From Paenibacillus physcomitrellae (GTDB lineage: Bacteria; Bacillota; Bacilli; Paenibacillales; Paenibacillaceae): a stretch of DNA of 64,000 nucleotides. Every line of letters starts with the position of its first letter. Positions within the stretch are counted from its first letter, which is position 1. Below the pieces are notes generated by a model. It saw only the letters and a program-made list of their open reading frames with translations, was not told the DNA's origin and made no database searches. The translations under genes and the position numbers were made by a program. Positions 9,608 to 16,601 of the stretch are shown in pieces. The stretch is from the NCBI RefSeq assembly GCF_002240225.1, contig NZ_CP022584.1, positions 3,766,594 to 3,830,593 of the forward strand, read 5' to 3'.

Positions 9608-9637
9608 ACCGTGCTGTCTTTCAGCACGGTTTTTTTG
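9608..9637 (+). terminator. First terminator upstream of the mutS2-like gene
   Basis: The perfect 9-bp stem ACCGTGCTG/CAGCACGGT has a 5-base loop and is followed by TTTTTTG. Confidence 0.9.
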
Positions 9638-9673
9638 TTGGAGTTTCTTCTATCGAAGGCTGAGAAATATCCG

Positions 9674-9711
9674 GGGCAAGGAATGAATTCGTTCATTCTT
9701 TGCCCTTTTTT
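9674..9711 (+). terminator. Second terminator upstream of the mutS2-like gene
   Basis: GGGCAAGGAATGAA and TTCATTCTTTGCCC pair around a stable TTCG loop, followed by TTTTTTG; only 15 bases separate it from the ribosome site of the next gene. Confidence 0.9.
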
Positions 9712-9743
9712 GCGTTTTCACACTTAAGGAGGTATCCAGACGA

Positions 9744-11708
9744 ATGGATCAAGCAGCATTGCAAACTTTAGGTTATGAAGAAACGATTCAGGAGTTGATG
9801 CGTTATGCGGTTTCCTATGAAGGACGCCGGAGAATAGCTGAATTGGTTCCTGAGGAGAAGCTTGCCGCAGCCGAGCGTAAATTGGCCGAAACGGCCGAAG
9901 CCAAAGCGATTATCGCCAAAGGAGCCAGCGTTCCGCTGCCTTCCCTGGACGGGATCGAATTTGTTGTCTCGCTGCTCGGCAGCGGTTATTTGTTCGGTGA
10001 GCAGGATTTTTCTGCGGTAAGCCAGTTCCTTAGAAGCTGCAGCCAGTTGAAAAAGTACATGTCCGGTAAATTAGACCTTGCGCCGGTCATAGCCTCGTAT
10101 GCGGGTTCACTCTATGAGGAGCAGCGTCTGCAGGAGGAGATTAACCGCTGTATCCGGCACGGCCGGATCGAAGACGGCGCAAGCAAGGAACTGGAGAAGA
10201 TAAGGCGCAAGATGGAGACGCTGAAGGAGCGTATTCAGAAACGAATGCAGACCGTGCTGTCCAAATACAGCTCCCTGCTGCAGGAGCATCTGGTCAGCAC
10301 CCGGGACGGCAGATATGTCATCCCGGTCAAGAAGGAATACTACCGTCAGGTTAAAGGCGCGGTGCTTGATCAGTCGACCAGCGGCCAGACGGTGTTCGTG
10401 GAGCCTGACGAAATTGCTTCTCTCCAGTTCGAGCTGAACCTGCTGATCGGAGATGAAGCCAGGGAAGAGGCGAAGATTCTCGCGATGCTTTCAGCCCTGC
10501 TGGAATCGTCCGCCCGGGAGCTCAAGCAGAATATCGAGATCACGGGAATGTATGACTTTATCTTTGCCAAAGGAAAATATGGGGCTTCTATCGGCGGGCG
10601 GGCCGTTCCGCTGAATGCCGAAGGAGAAATCCGCCTTGTGGGTGCCAAACACCCCAAGCTGCTGCAAACTATGGTCCCGCTGGACATTTCCTTGGGTGGT
10701 CAGGCCAAAGGGCTGATTATTACCGGCCCGAATACCGGCGGCAAAACGGTTGTGCTGCGGACGATCGGGCTGCTGACTCTGATGGCTCAGTCCGGACTGC
10801 TGATTCCCGCCGAGGAAGGCTCCTGTCTCGCCGTATTCCGGAATATCCGGGCCGTCATCGGCGACGGGCAAAGCCTGGAGCAGTCCCTAAGCACCTTCTC
10901 GGCCCAGATCTCAAGCTTGTCCAGGATGCTGGAGTCGGCGGACAGTGCCAGCCTGATGCTGATCGACGAGCTGGCAGCAGGCACGGATCCGGCCGAAGGC
11001 ATGGCATTATCGATCGCCATTCTCGAGGAACTGGGCCGCAAAGGGGCAACGATTGCGGTCACAACGCATTTTAACGGTTTGAAGGAATTTGCAGCCCAAA
11101 CGCCCGGCTTCCGGAACGCCCGTATGGAGTTCGATCCCGTGTCCCTTCAGCCGCTGTACCGGCTGACCATGGGCGAAGCGGGAGAGAGCTATGCGCTTGA
11201 AATTGCCCAGCGGCTGGGGATGGAGGGCAGCGTTATCGAGCGCTCGCGGGAATTGATGAGCCGTTCTGCGGGTCGAGCTGCTCCCGCTGAGAAATTAGTG
11301 GAGCAGGGTGCGCCGAAAATGAATCAAACGACGAATAAAAGGCAAACGACGCAAAATGTTCCTATTGCAAAGGGGCAGCCAGAAACTGCAGAAGCCGCAG
11401 AAACAGACACATCGGACCGGAGGCCGAAGTTCGAAATGGGGGATGCGGTTTGGGTAACCTCATTAAACCGGATGGGAATCATCTGCGCGCTGGAGGACAG
11501 CAGGGGCATGTTCGGCGTACAGGTTCAGAAACAGAAGCTGAAGATCAACCATAAACGCCTCAAGCCGTATATTAGCCGGAGCGAGTTGTATCCGGGGGAA
11601 GACTATGATCTGGATATCGTATTTGAGTCGAAGGAGAACCGGAAACTAAGCAAACAATTCAGCAAACACCATGTGGAAGGGAAAGCAATTATTAAGGAGC
11701 AGGACTGA
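9744..11708 (+). CDS. MutS2-like ATPase without Smr domain
   Basis: The protein has 654 residues; MutS2 is usually about 780. The N-terminal part has a MutS2-type clamp and coiled region (to about 290). The ABC-type ATPase core follows with Walker A GPNTGGKT (near residue 328), the Q-loop/signature SLSTFSAQ and Walker B LMLIDELAAGTDP. A Thr/Gln-rich linker (about 515-555) leads to a KOW-like domain (MGDAVWVTSLNRMG). The Smr endonuclease domain (LDLRG motif) that normally ends MutS2 is absent; the frame ends naturally in a terminator. MutS2 acts on branched DNA and collided ribosomes rather than mismatches. This is likely a second, shorter paralogue kept beside a full-length MutS2 elsewhere. 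AAGGAGG precedes ATG 9744. Confidence 0.85.
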   Translation: MDQAALQTLGYEETIQELMRYAVSYEGRRRIAELVPEEKLAAAERKLAETAEAKAIIAKGASVPLPSLDGIEFVVSLLGSGYLFGEQDFSAVSQFLRSCSQLKKYMSGKLDLAPVIASYAGSLYEEQRLQEEINRCIRHGRIEDGASKELEKIRRKMETLKERIQKRMQTVLSKYSSLLQEHLVSTRDGRYVIPVKKEYYRQVKGAVLDQSTSGQTVFVEPDEIASLQFELNLLIGDEAREEAKILAMLSALLESSARELKQNIEITGMYDFIFAKGKYGASIGGRAVPLNAEGEIRLVGAKHPKLLQTMVPLDISLGGQAKGLIITGPNTGGKTVVLRTIGLLTLMAQSGLLIPAEEGSCLAVFRNIRAVIGDGQSLEQSLSTFSAQISSLSRMLESADSASLMLIDELAAGTDPAEGMALSIAILEELGRKGATIAVTTHFNGLKEFAAQTPGFRNARMEFDPVSLQPLYRLTMGEAGESYALEIAQRLGMEGSVIERSRELMSRSAGRAAPAEKLVEQGAPKMNQTTNKRQTTQNVPIAKGQPETAEAAETDTSDRRPKFEMGDAVWVTSLNRMGIICALEDSRGMFGVQVQKQKLKINHKRLKPYISRSELYPGEDYDLDIVFESKENRKLSKQFSKHHVEGKAIIKEQD

Positions 11709-11720
11709 GCTGCAAAAAAA

Positions 11721-11755
11721 ACAGCCCGCATCGCCTCTAAGGCCATGCGGGCTGT
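11721..11755. terminator. Bidirectional terminator between mutS2-like and fRMsr genes
   Basis: The perfect stem ACAGCCCGCAT/ATGCGGGCTGT has an A run on the left and TTT on the right, serving the two convergent genes. Confidence 0.85.
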
Positions 11756-11811
11756 TTGATCTTCCCGGTATTTCCCGTGACTGTCCGGCACTTTCCGGAG
11801 AACCAGACAGG

Positions 11812-12300
11812 TCAGTTGAACTTAACGCTGTCGACTAAAATCTGGACAAAGCTTTCCAGAAAGGCCTTATCCGTTTCATCAAAACGGCCTTTCAGCGGGC
11901 TGTCGATATCCAATACGCCAATCAAACGACCATCCTGCACGATCGGCACCACGACTTCGCTGTTGGATGCGGCATCGCAGGCGATGTGTCCGGGAAAAGC
12001 GTGGACATCCTCTACAACAATCGTTTCACGCTGCTGTGCGGCGGTCCCGCAAACTCCGCGGCCGAGCGGAATGCGGATGCAGGCCGGCAGACCCTGGAAC
12101 GGTCCAAGGACAAGCTCTTTACCGTCATATAAATAAAAGCCCGCCCAGTTAATGTCCTGCAAAGTAAAATTCAGCAGGGCCGAAGCGTTTGCCATATTGG
12201 CAACGGCATTGGGCTCGCCGTCAATAAGACCTTTAAGCTGCACTAATGCAGATTCATATGCTTGCTGGCGGTCGCCAGTTGGAGTAGCTGCCTGAAACAT
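11812..12300 (-). CDS. msrC: Free methionine-(R)-sulfoxide reductase (GAF domain)
   Basis: A single GAF-domain protein of 162 residues that reduces free methionine-R-sulfoxide in the cytoplasm. The catalytic cysteines appear in ACIRIPLGRGVCGTAA and GHIACDAAS, with the conserved SEVVVPI and DIDSP segments of the family. ATG 12300 is chosen over TTG 12306 because GTGAGGG lies 9 bases before the ATG and too close to the TTG. The gene is monocistronic and shares a terminator with the mutS2-like gene. The symbol follows E. coli MsrC (Bacillus YtsP). Confidence 0.9.
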   Translation of the reverse strand: MFQAATPTGDRQQAYESALVQLKGLIDGEPNAVANMANASALLNFTLQDINWAGFYLYDGKELVLGPFQGLPACIRIPLGRGVCGTAAQQRETIVVEDVHAFPGHIACDAASNSEVVVPIVQDGRLIGVLDIDSPLKGRFDETDKAFLESFVQILVDSVKFN

Positions 12301-12506
12301 GTTCAAAATCCCTCACTTCTTTAAGATATAGCTCTATTAAAGGTATAAATGGAATGGCTAACTTATTCATAGTTAACAGTATACAGGATTTTTTCACCTG
12401 TCAACCGGGGCCTGCAGGGAGCAGCTTCGTTTCAGGCGTTTGTTTCCTGTCTCGCTCCAGCGGGTAATGACAATTAAACGACGACAAGACGAAGGGAGAA
12501 ATAATC

Positions 12507-12818
12507 ATGCGGGCCGATATCCAGAATTTGTTCATTCGCATTCACATGCTGCACGATGCCAAACAAGAGGATTTGAAGGTTGGCGACACCCTTTTGGAAC
12601 TTGAACGCCGGGGTTACAGAATCGGTGAACGGGAAGTGAAACTCGAGCTTGAGAAGCTGGTAGAAGATAACTTTTTAACTCCGCATGATGAGATTTATTC
12701 GATCACGGGCGCAGGTCTCGAGGAGCTGAAAGAAATTCAGACGGTTCTGGCCGAGCTGTGTCGTGCCGTTCTGGACGATCAAGAAATGCAGAAACCGGTT
12801 GTCAAAGGAGCCAAATAA
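12507..12818 (+). CDS. Small winged-helix-like protein, unknown function
   Basis: The protein has 103 residues, with GAAGGGAG before ATG 12507. The pattern of helices with LELERRGYRIGEREVKLELE and a following EIYSITGAGLEEL resembles the wing and helix of PadR-type winged-helix proteins, but there is no clear recognition helix and I do not name a family. It is alone, with a terminator 24 bases downstream. Confidence 0.65.
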   Translation: MRADIQNLFIRIHMLHDAKQEDLKVGDTLLELERRGYRIGEREVKLELEKLVEDNFLTPHDEIYSITGAGLEELKEIQTVLAELCRAVLDDQEMQKPVVKGAK

Positions 12819-12841
12819 CCGGAATAATAGGGATGCAGGAC

Positions 12842-12866
12842 AAGCACTCCATTTTTGGAGTGCTTT
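12842..12866 (+). terminator. Intrinsic terminator
   Basis: The perfect 10-bp stem AAGCACTCCA/TGGAGTGCTT has a TTTT loop. Confidence 0.85.
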
Positions 12867-12947
12867 ATAATTTCCAATTCCGAAAAAGTGATTTTTTGGC
12901 ATCAGCGTTTATAATTAGGAAAATTACTGTGAGGGGAGGGATAGATA

Positions 12948-13181
12948 ATGACTGCCCAGATATCTTGTTCCGGATTTCGGCCGGCACGACCTAACAAACG
13001 TATCAATGAAGAACTCAACAGTATCATTGAGAGTTTAAGGCAAGAGCTTGTCGAGGTTTCGGCAACTAGCGGCTTCACCAGCGAGATTGTATTAGAAATA
13101 AGCCAACGTCTGGACAAGTATATCGTCCTTGCCCAGAAACAGATGAAGAATGGAACAGCCGGTAATGGTCTGGAGCATTGA
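12948..13181 (+). CDS. Spo0E-family aspartyl-phosphate phosphatase
   Basis: The protein has 77 residues. The C-terminal helix pair contains EIVLEISQRLDKYIVLAQ, matching the family core SxxLDxxI. Spo0E-type proteins dephosphorylate Spo0A~P and delay sporulation. The usual length is 50-85 residues. GGGGAGGGA precedes ATG 12948. The first 18 residues (TAQISCSGFRPARPNK) are atypical of the family. It is monocistronic with a strong terminator. Which response regulator it acts on is inferred from the family only. Confidence 0.8.
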   Translation: MTAQISCSGFRPARPNKRINEELNSIIESLRQELVEVSATSGFTSEIVLEISQRLDKYIVLAQKQMKNGTAGNGLEH

Positions 13182-13263
13182 TTTGTGTACATAATTACGG
13201 CGGATCTTAATGAGGTTAGCTTACATAGGCAAGAGTTCACCACCGGCTCCGAGTCCTTCATAT

Positions 13264-13299
13264 AAAGAAACCTGCGGGCCTTGATCCGCAGGTTTCTTT
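13264..13299. terminator. Bidirectional terminator
   Basis: The perfect 14-bp stem AAAGAAACCTGCGG/CCGCAGGTTTCTTT lies between the convergent Spo0E-type and hydrolase genes. Confidence 0.9.
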
Positions 13300-13358
13300 G
13301 CCATGTGTTTATTCAGTTGTACTTATTCAGTTAGGCTTATCCAAGTTTGGCCGGACCG

Positions 13359-14360
13359 TTAACTCGGACTATTGATGCCTCCCAGCTGGGGAGCCCGCAT
13401 CTTCCAGAGCGCAGCTTTGGGTTCAGCAGGTTGTTCCTCCTCGGCAAAACATTCGTCGATGAACGACTGCAGTTCTTCCTTATAACGTCTGGGATCCTTC
13501 TGATAGGAGGTGGCATGAGTAGCGCCGGGAATGAGAACCAGACGTTTCGGTCCCGGTTTGGCTTCGAACATTTCCTGGCTCATCGATGGCGGTACATAAC
13601 GGTCAGCAGAGCCGTGGATAAACAACACGGGCAGCCTGGACTGCATCACGGATCGGATCGGACTGACCTGTTCAAGCCGGAAGCCTGCTTTGCTTTGCAG
13701 TTCCCGGTTCAGCAGCCGGATGAACGGGAACGACGGAAGCCGGATTATTCTTGTAAGCTGATAATGAATCAGTTTATTTAGATCGGAATAGGGACAATCG
13801 ACAACCGCGAATTTCACAGCAGGGTCAGCCATACTTAAATACTCCAGTACGGTGGCGCCCCCGAGAGACTGGCCGTGAAGGCCAATCTGAATATCTCGTC
13901 CATATTGCTCAAGCAGCCAGTTCACCCAGGCCTCGAGGTCGTGTTTTTCCCGAAAGCCGTAGGTCGTATATCGCCCCTGGCTTTTGCCGTGTCTGCGGTG
14001 GTCGATTAGCAGCAGATTGAATCCTTTTTCCTCAAATAAAGCACCAAACTGCAGGGAGGACCGTAAAGACATCGTATAGCCGTGGGCAATAATGGCCCAT
14101 TTCTTAGAGCCCGGATAAGGCAGGAACAGCTGGGCGTTGAGACGAAGTCCGTCAATCGAGGTGGTTTGAATCTCCCTCGAAGCCATTGACTCATATTTCT
14201 CCTTGGTAAACACGCCGGTTCGGAGCAGGTATTCCGCCAGATTTTCGTCCGGGTAACGGTACAAGCGCATCTGGGTTACCTGCCGGAATCCGTATCGGGT
14301 TATACCAGTGATCAACAGCCAGAGGGCAAGCAACCCCAGAACGACGATGGCGGCAATCAT
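13359..14360 (-). CDS. Membrane-anchored alpha/beta hydrolase
   Basis: The protein has 333 residues. An N-terminal membrane segment (about 2-20) is followed by an alpha/beta hydrolase fold: oxyanion loop AIIAHGYTMS, nucleophile elbow HGQSLGG, Asp in FIHGSADRYVP and His in GATHATSY. This is the YqkD/BAAT-like group of Firmicute hydrolases anchored at the membrane; the substrate is unknown. AAAGGGGGATC precedes ATG 14360. A second protein of similar design lies at 41574-42602. Confidence 0.85.
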   Translation of the reverse strand: MIAAIVVLGLLALWLLITGITRYGFRQVTQMRLYRYPDENLAEYLLRTGVFTKEKYESMASREIQTTSIDGLRLNAQLFLPYPGSKKWAIIAHGYTMSLRSSLQFGALFEEKGFNLLLIDHRRHGKSQGRYTTYGFREKHDLEAWVNWLLEQYGRDIQIGLHGQSLGGATVLEYLSMADPAVKFAVVDCPYSDLNKLIHYQLTRIIRLPSFPFIRLLNRELQSKAGFRLEQVSPIRSVMQSRLPVLFIHGSADRYVPPSMSQEMFEAKPGPKRLVLIPGATHATSYQKDPRRYKEELQSFIDECFAEEEQPAEPKAALWKMRAPQLGGINSPS

Positions 14361-14618
14361 GAAAGGATCCCCCTTTTTTGAATCTTCAACATGTATTAAT
14401 ACCCAAATTCAACCGAATTTATCAGAGGTCAGCCGGCAGCTCCCACTCCTTTCACGTCTCTTTACCCTTACCTTTTATTGTAGCAAAGTGCTGCAGGGAT
14501 GGCGAGTTTACCGCAGCGGGTTAATTTAATACAGGCAAGCTGCTTTGCCCCGCTTTGACGGCGGGCTTCACGTATGATTGAATTTGCATTAGCGAACCTG
14601 ATGAAAGGAGGCGGCGGA

Positions 14619-15191
14619 TTGGAATACCGTTGTGAAGGGGAAATTCCCGTTCTGGAAAGCCCCCGGCTGACGCTCCGCAGGCTGGAGAAGACAGATGCGG
14701 ACCAGATGTTTGAATATTGGAGCGATCCCGAGGTCGTTAAATATATGAATGTTCCGCCTTTTGCCAATGCCGAAGAGACAGCAGAGATGATTAAATGGCT
14801 TAATCTTCTGGCTGAGACGGAGGACACGATCCGCTGGGGCATTGAATTAAAGGACAGCGGAAGGCTGATCGGGAGCTGCGGCTACAACACCTGGCAGCTT
14901 GCCGGTGCGCACCGTGCGGAAATCGGCTATGAGCTCGGCAGACCTTATTGGGGGCAAGGCTATATGCGTGAAGCGCTCCTTACGATGTTCGAGTTCGGCT
15001 TCTGCACGATGGGGCTTAACCGGATTGAGGCCCTGCTTTATCCCGTAAATTACGCTTCCATCCGGCTGCTGCAAAAGCTGGGTTTTCAAAGGGAAGGAAT
15101 GCTCCGGGAATACCAGCAGGCAGGGGACCGTTTTGTCGATTTGGATATGTATTCCCTGCTCCGCAGAGAATGGGCGCATAAAATAACCTGA
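14619..15191 (+). CDS. GNAT N-acetyltransferase, RimJ/RimL type
   Basis: The protein has 191 residues. It begins ESPRLTLRRL, the typical entry of the RimJ/RimL subgroup, and has the acetyl-CoA binding region YELGRPYWGQGYMREAL and the IEALLYPVNYASIRLLQKLGF helix. Members acetylate ribosomal N termini or small amines; the target here is unknown. I chose TTG 14619 because AAAGGAGG (14603-14610) is 8 bases upstream; the ATG at 14574 has no ribosome site. The following gene begins 37 bases later and may be cotranscribed. Confidence 0.85.
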   Translation: MEYRCEGEIPVLESPRLTLRRLEKTDADQMFEYWSDPEVVKYMNVPPFANAEETAEMIKWLNLLAETEDTIRWGIELKDSGRLIGSCGYNTWQLAGAHRAEIGYELGRPYWGQGYMREALLTMFEFGFCTMGLNRIEALLYPVNYASIRLLQKLGFQREGMLREYQQAGDRFVDLDMYSLLRREWAHKIT

Positions 15192-15228
15192 CTCTCCGCA
15201 CTTTATAGAAAAAGGGGAGGTGGATGAG

Positions 15229-15573
15229 TTGGATAAACCGCTTCATTTAGATCAGCAGTCCTTGGTTCAGGCCTGGCAGCAGCAGCTTCCGGAGATGATT
15301 GGCCCCGGCGATTCGACCATGGTTCAGGCCGACAATGCAAACCCTCAAGCGATAAACGTGCACATCAATGCGGCAGGTCATCAAAAGTATGGATTTGACT
15401 TCCGATGCACGTATAAGGATACGAGGGAGCTGGACGTTGCGCTGGTTGATGTGGACATGGCCGGACGTTCTATTGACGAGCACAGTGCCACGGTGCAGGA
15501 GCTTGTCGATGACTATATGCGCCATATTCATGAATGCGCCCAAGTGCTTCATCACATAACCGATCCTTCTTAA
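15229..15573 (+). CDS. Hypothetical protein
   Basis: The protein has 114 residues. TTG 15229 lies 8 bases after GGGGAGG; the in-frame GTG 15220 overlaps that site and is rejected. The sequence is acidic, with a predicted alternating strand region (GFDFRCTYKDTRELDVALVDVD) and a C-terminal helix (VQELVDDYMRHIHECAQVL). No family is recognised. It lies between the acetyltransferase and a 58-residue gene, with short gaps that suggest one transcript ending at 15850. Confidence 0.65.
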   Translation: MDKPLHLDQQSLVQAWQQQLPEMIGPGDSTMVQADNANPQAINVHINAAGHQKYGFDFRCTYKDTRELDVALVDVDMAGRSIDEHSATVQELVDDYMRHIHECAQVLHHITDPS

Positions 15574-15597
15574 TAACAGCAGCTAAGGAGAGATAAA

Positions 15598-15774
15598 ATG
15601 AGCAAAACAAACGGTCGTGTCGACCAAACTCTGATTAATGAAGTCCATGACCTGGAGACAACACCGGTGAACAGCCATCAGGCGCAGCAGCTTAATCAGG
15701 ACCGCAATGACCGGAGACATATCACCAGCGAGAACCGCGATAAAAATACAGATATGGACCCTTCCCACAAATAG
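15598..15774 (+). CDS. Small hydrophilic protein (58 residues)
   Basis: ATG 15598 follows AAGGAGAG by 6 bases and the frame ends at TAG 15772-15774. The peptide starts MSKTNGRVDQTLINEV and is rich in Asn, Asp, Gln and His, without membrane segment or cysteine. The good ribosome site and position before a terminator support expression. Function is unknown; similar small hydrophilic proteins are often found in spores, but no such motif is seen here. Confidence 0.6.
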   Translation: MSKTNGRVDQTLINEVHDLETTPVNSHQAQQLNQDRNDRRHITSENRDKNTDMDPSHK

Positions 15775-15815
15775 GGACATAATCATAAAACGATGATCCG
15801 CGAATGGATCAACGC

Positions 15816-15850
15816 AAAAAATCCTTCGGAATAATCCGGAGGATTTTTTT
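15816..15850. terminator. Bidirectional terminator
   Basis: AAAAAATCCTTCGG pairs with CCGGAGGATTTTTT; A and T runs on both sides serve the small-gene operon and the convergent MarR gene. Confidence 0.9.
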
Positions 15851-15878
15851 GCCGGGCAGTGCTTGTACCCTTTCTTCG

Positions 15879-16346
15879 TTACTTACGCGGCAGGGGCGGA
15901 AGTTTCTCCGCTTCGGTCCCCATCTTTTTCAAGAGCTCGATCATAACTTGCTTCTCCTGGTCATTCAGGCCGCTCAGCGCATGGTCAATCCGGTCCTCGA
16001 ACTCGGGATACAGCCGGTCCATCAATTCTTTGCCTTTAGGGGTCAACTCCGCAAAAATCACCCGCCGGTCACGGGCACAAGGCGTGCGGTGCAGCAGCCC
16101 TCCGGCTTCCAGCTTGTCGATTACGTAAGTCACGTTCCCGCTTTGCAGCAGCAGCTTGGCTCCGATTTGCTGAATAGGCTGGGGCCCTTTATAATACAGC
16201 ACTTCCAATACAGCGAATGCCGTCGGATTGAAACCCTGCAGCTTGCTAGCTGTGACCGCATGTTCATTAACGCTCTTAAAGGATTTTGCCAGAACGCGGT
16301 ACAAATGCAGCGATAATTCCGCTTGGTGCTCCTTTGCCTTGATCAT
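15879..16346 (-). CDS. MarR-family regulator, MhqR-like
   Basis: A winged-helix repressor of about 155 residues. The recognition region (PIQQIGAKLLLQSGNVTYVIDKLEAGG) and wing (CARDRRVIFAELTPKGKEL) are canonical. The single Cys in RTPCARDRRV resembles the MhqR/YkvE group, which senses quinones or related electrophiles and controls dioxygenases and reductases; that assignment is inferred. ATG 16346 is preferred to 16352 because AAGGCGGG abuts the first ATG. Two direct copies of TTATTTGAA (16359-16367, 16371-16379) lie immediately upstream and may be part of its operator. The MFS operon is divergent, so it may be a target. Confidence 0.85.
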   Translation of the reverse strand: MIKAKEHQAELSLHLYRVLAKSFKSVNEHAVTASKLQGFNPTAFAVLEVLYYKGPQPIQQIGAKLLLQSGNVTYVIDKLEAGGLLHRTPCARDRRVIFAELTPKGKELMDRLYPEFEDRIDHALSGLNDQEKQVMIELLKKMGTEAEKLPPLPRK

Positions 16347-16601
16347 CTTCATCCCGCCTTATTTGAATTGTTATTTGAACGTGGGTTAGAACTTCTTTGT
16401 ACCTGTATCTTAAGCCGTAGGCCAGAGTGGAAAAAATATAATTTATCACAATTTGGGTTATTATTTTTATTTTCTTCCTTCCCGGGGTCTGCTCAAAATA
16501 CGGCTGCGGAAGCTTCGGCAAATCAGCCCCGGGACGGATGGAACCCAGGGAGGATCCTCCTACAATGAGAGTAGAAATCATTGACAGGAGTTGTTTATCC
16601 G

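Larger units (their letters stand above)
9396..9711 (+). ncRNA. Candidate structured leader or small RNA
   Basis: The predicted transcript contains a long imperfect hairpin. GTTCTTAACTAA (9433-9444) pairs perfectly with TTAGTTAAGAAC (9541-9552), continued inwards by TTTCA/TGAAA, ATGAAT/ATTCAT and a GG-rich stretch with CCTTTGCCCGG. Weaker pairing extends outwards to about 9421 and 9570. Terminators follow at 9608-9637 and 9674-9711. It matches no riboswitch or T-box motif that I can recognise (no T-box consensus). It could be an attenuating leader of the mutS2-like gene, an independent small RNA, or a decayed miniature transposable element; direction comes from the promoter and the T runs. 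Confidence 0.5.
9139..9743. other. 605-bp intergenic region with promoter, palindrome and two terminators
   Basis: From 9187 to 9360 the DNA is AT-rich; the small open frame at 9201-9383 has no ribosome site and is not called. From 9361 on there is a sigma-A-like promoter, an imperfect palindrome of about 150 bp, and two plus-strand intrinsic terminators before the ribosome site (AAGGAGG, 9726) of the mutS2-like gene. Each is listed separately. Confidence 0.7.
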
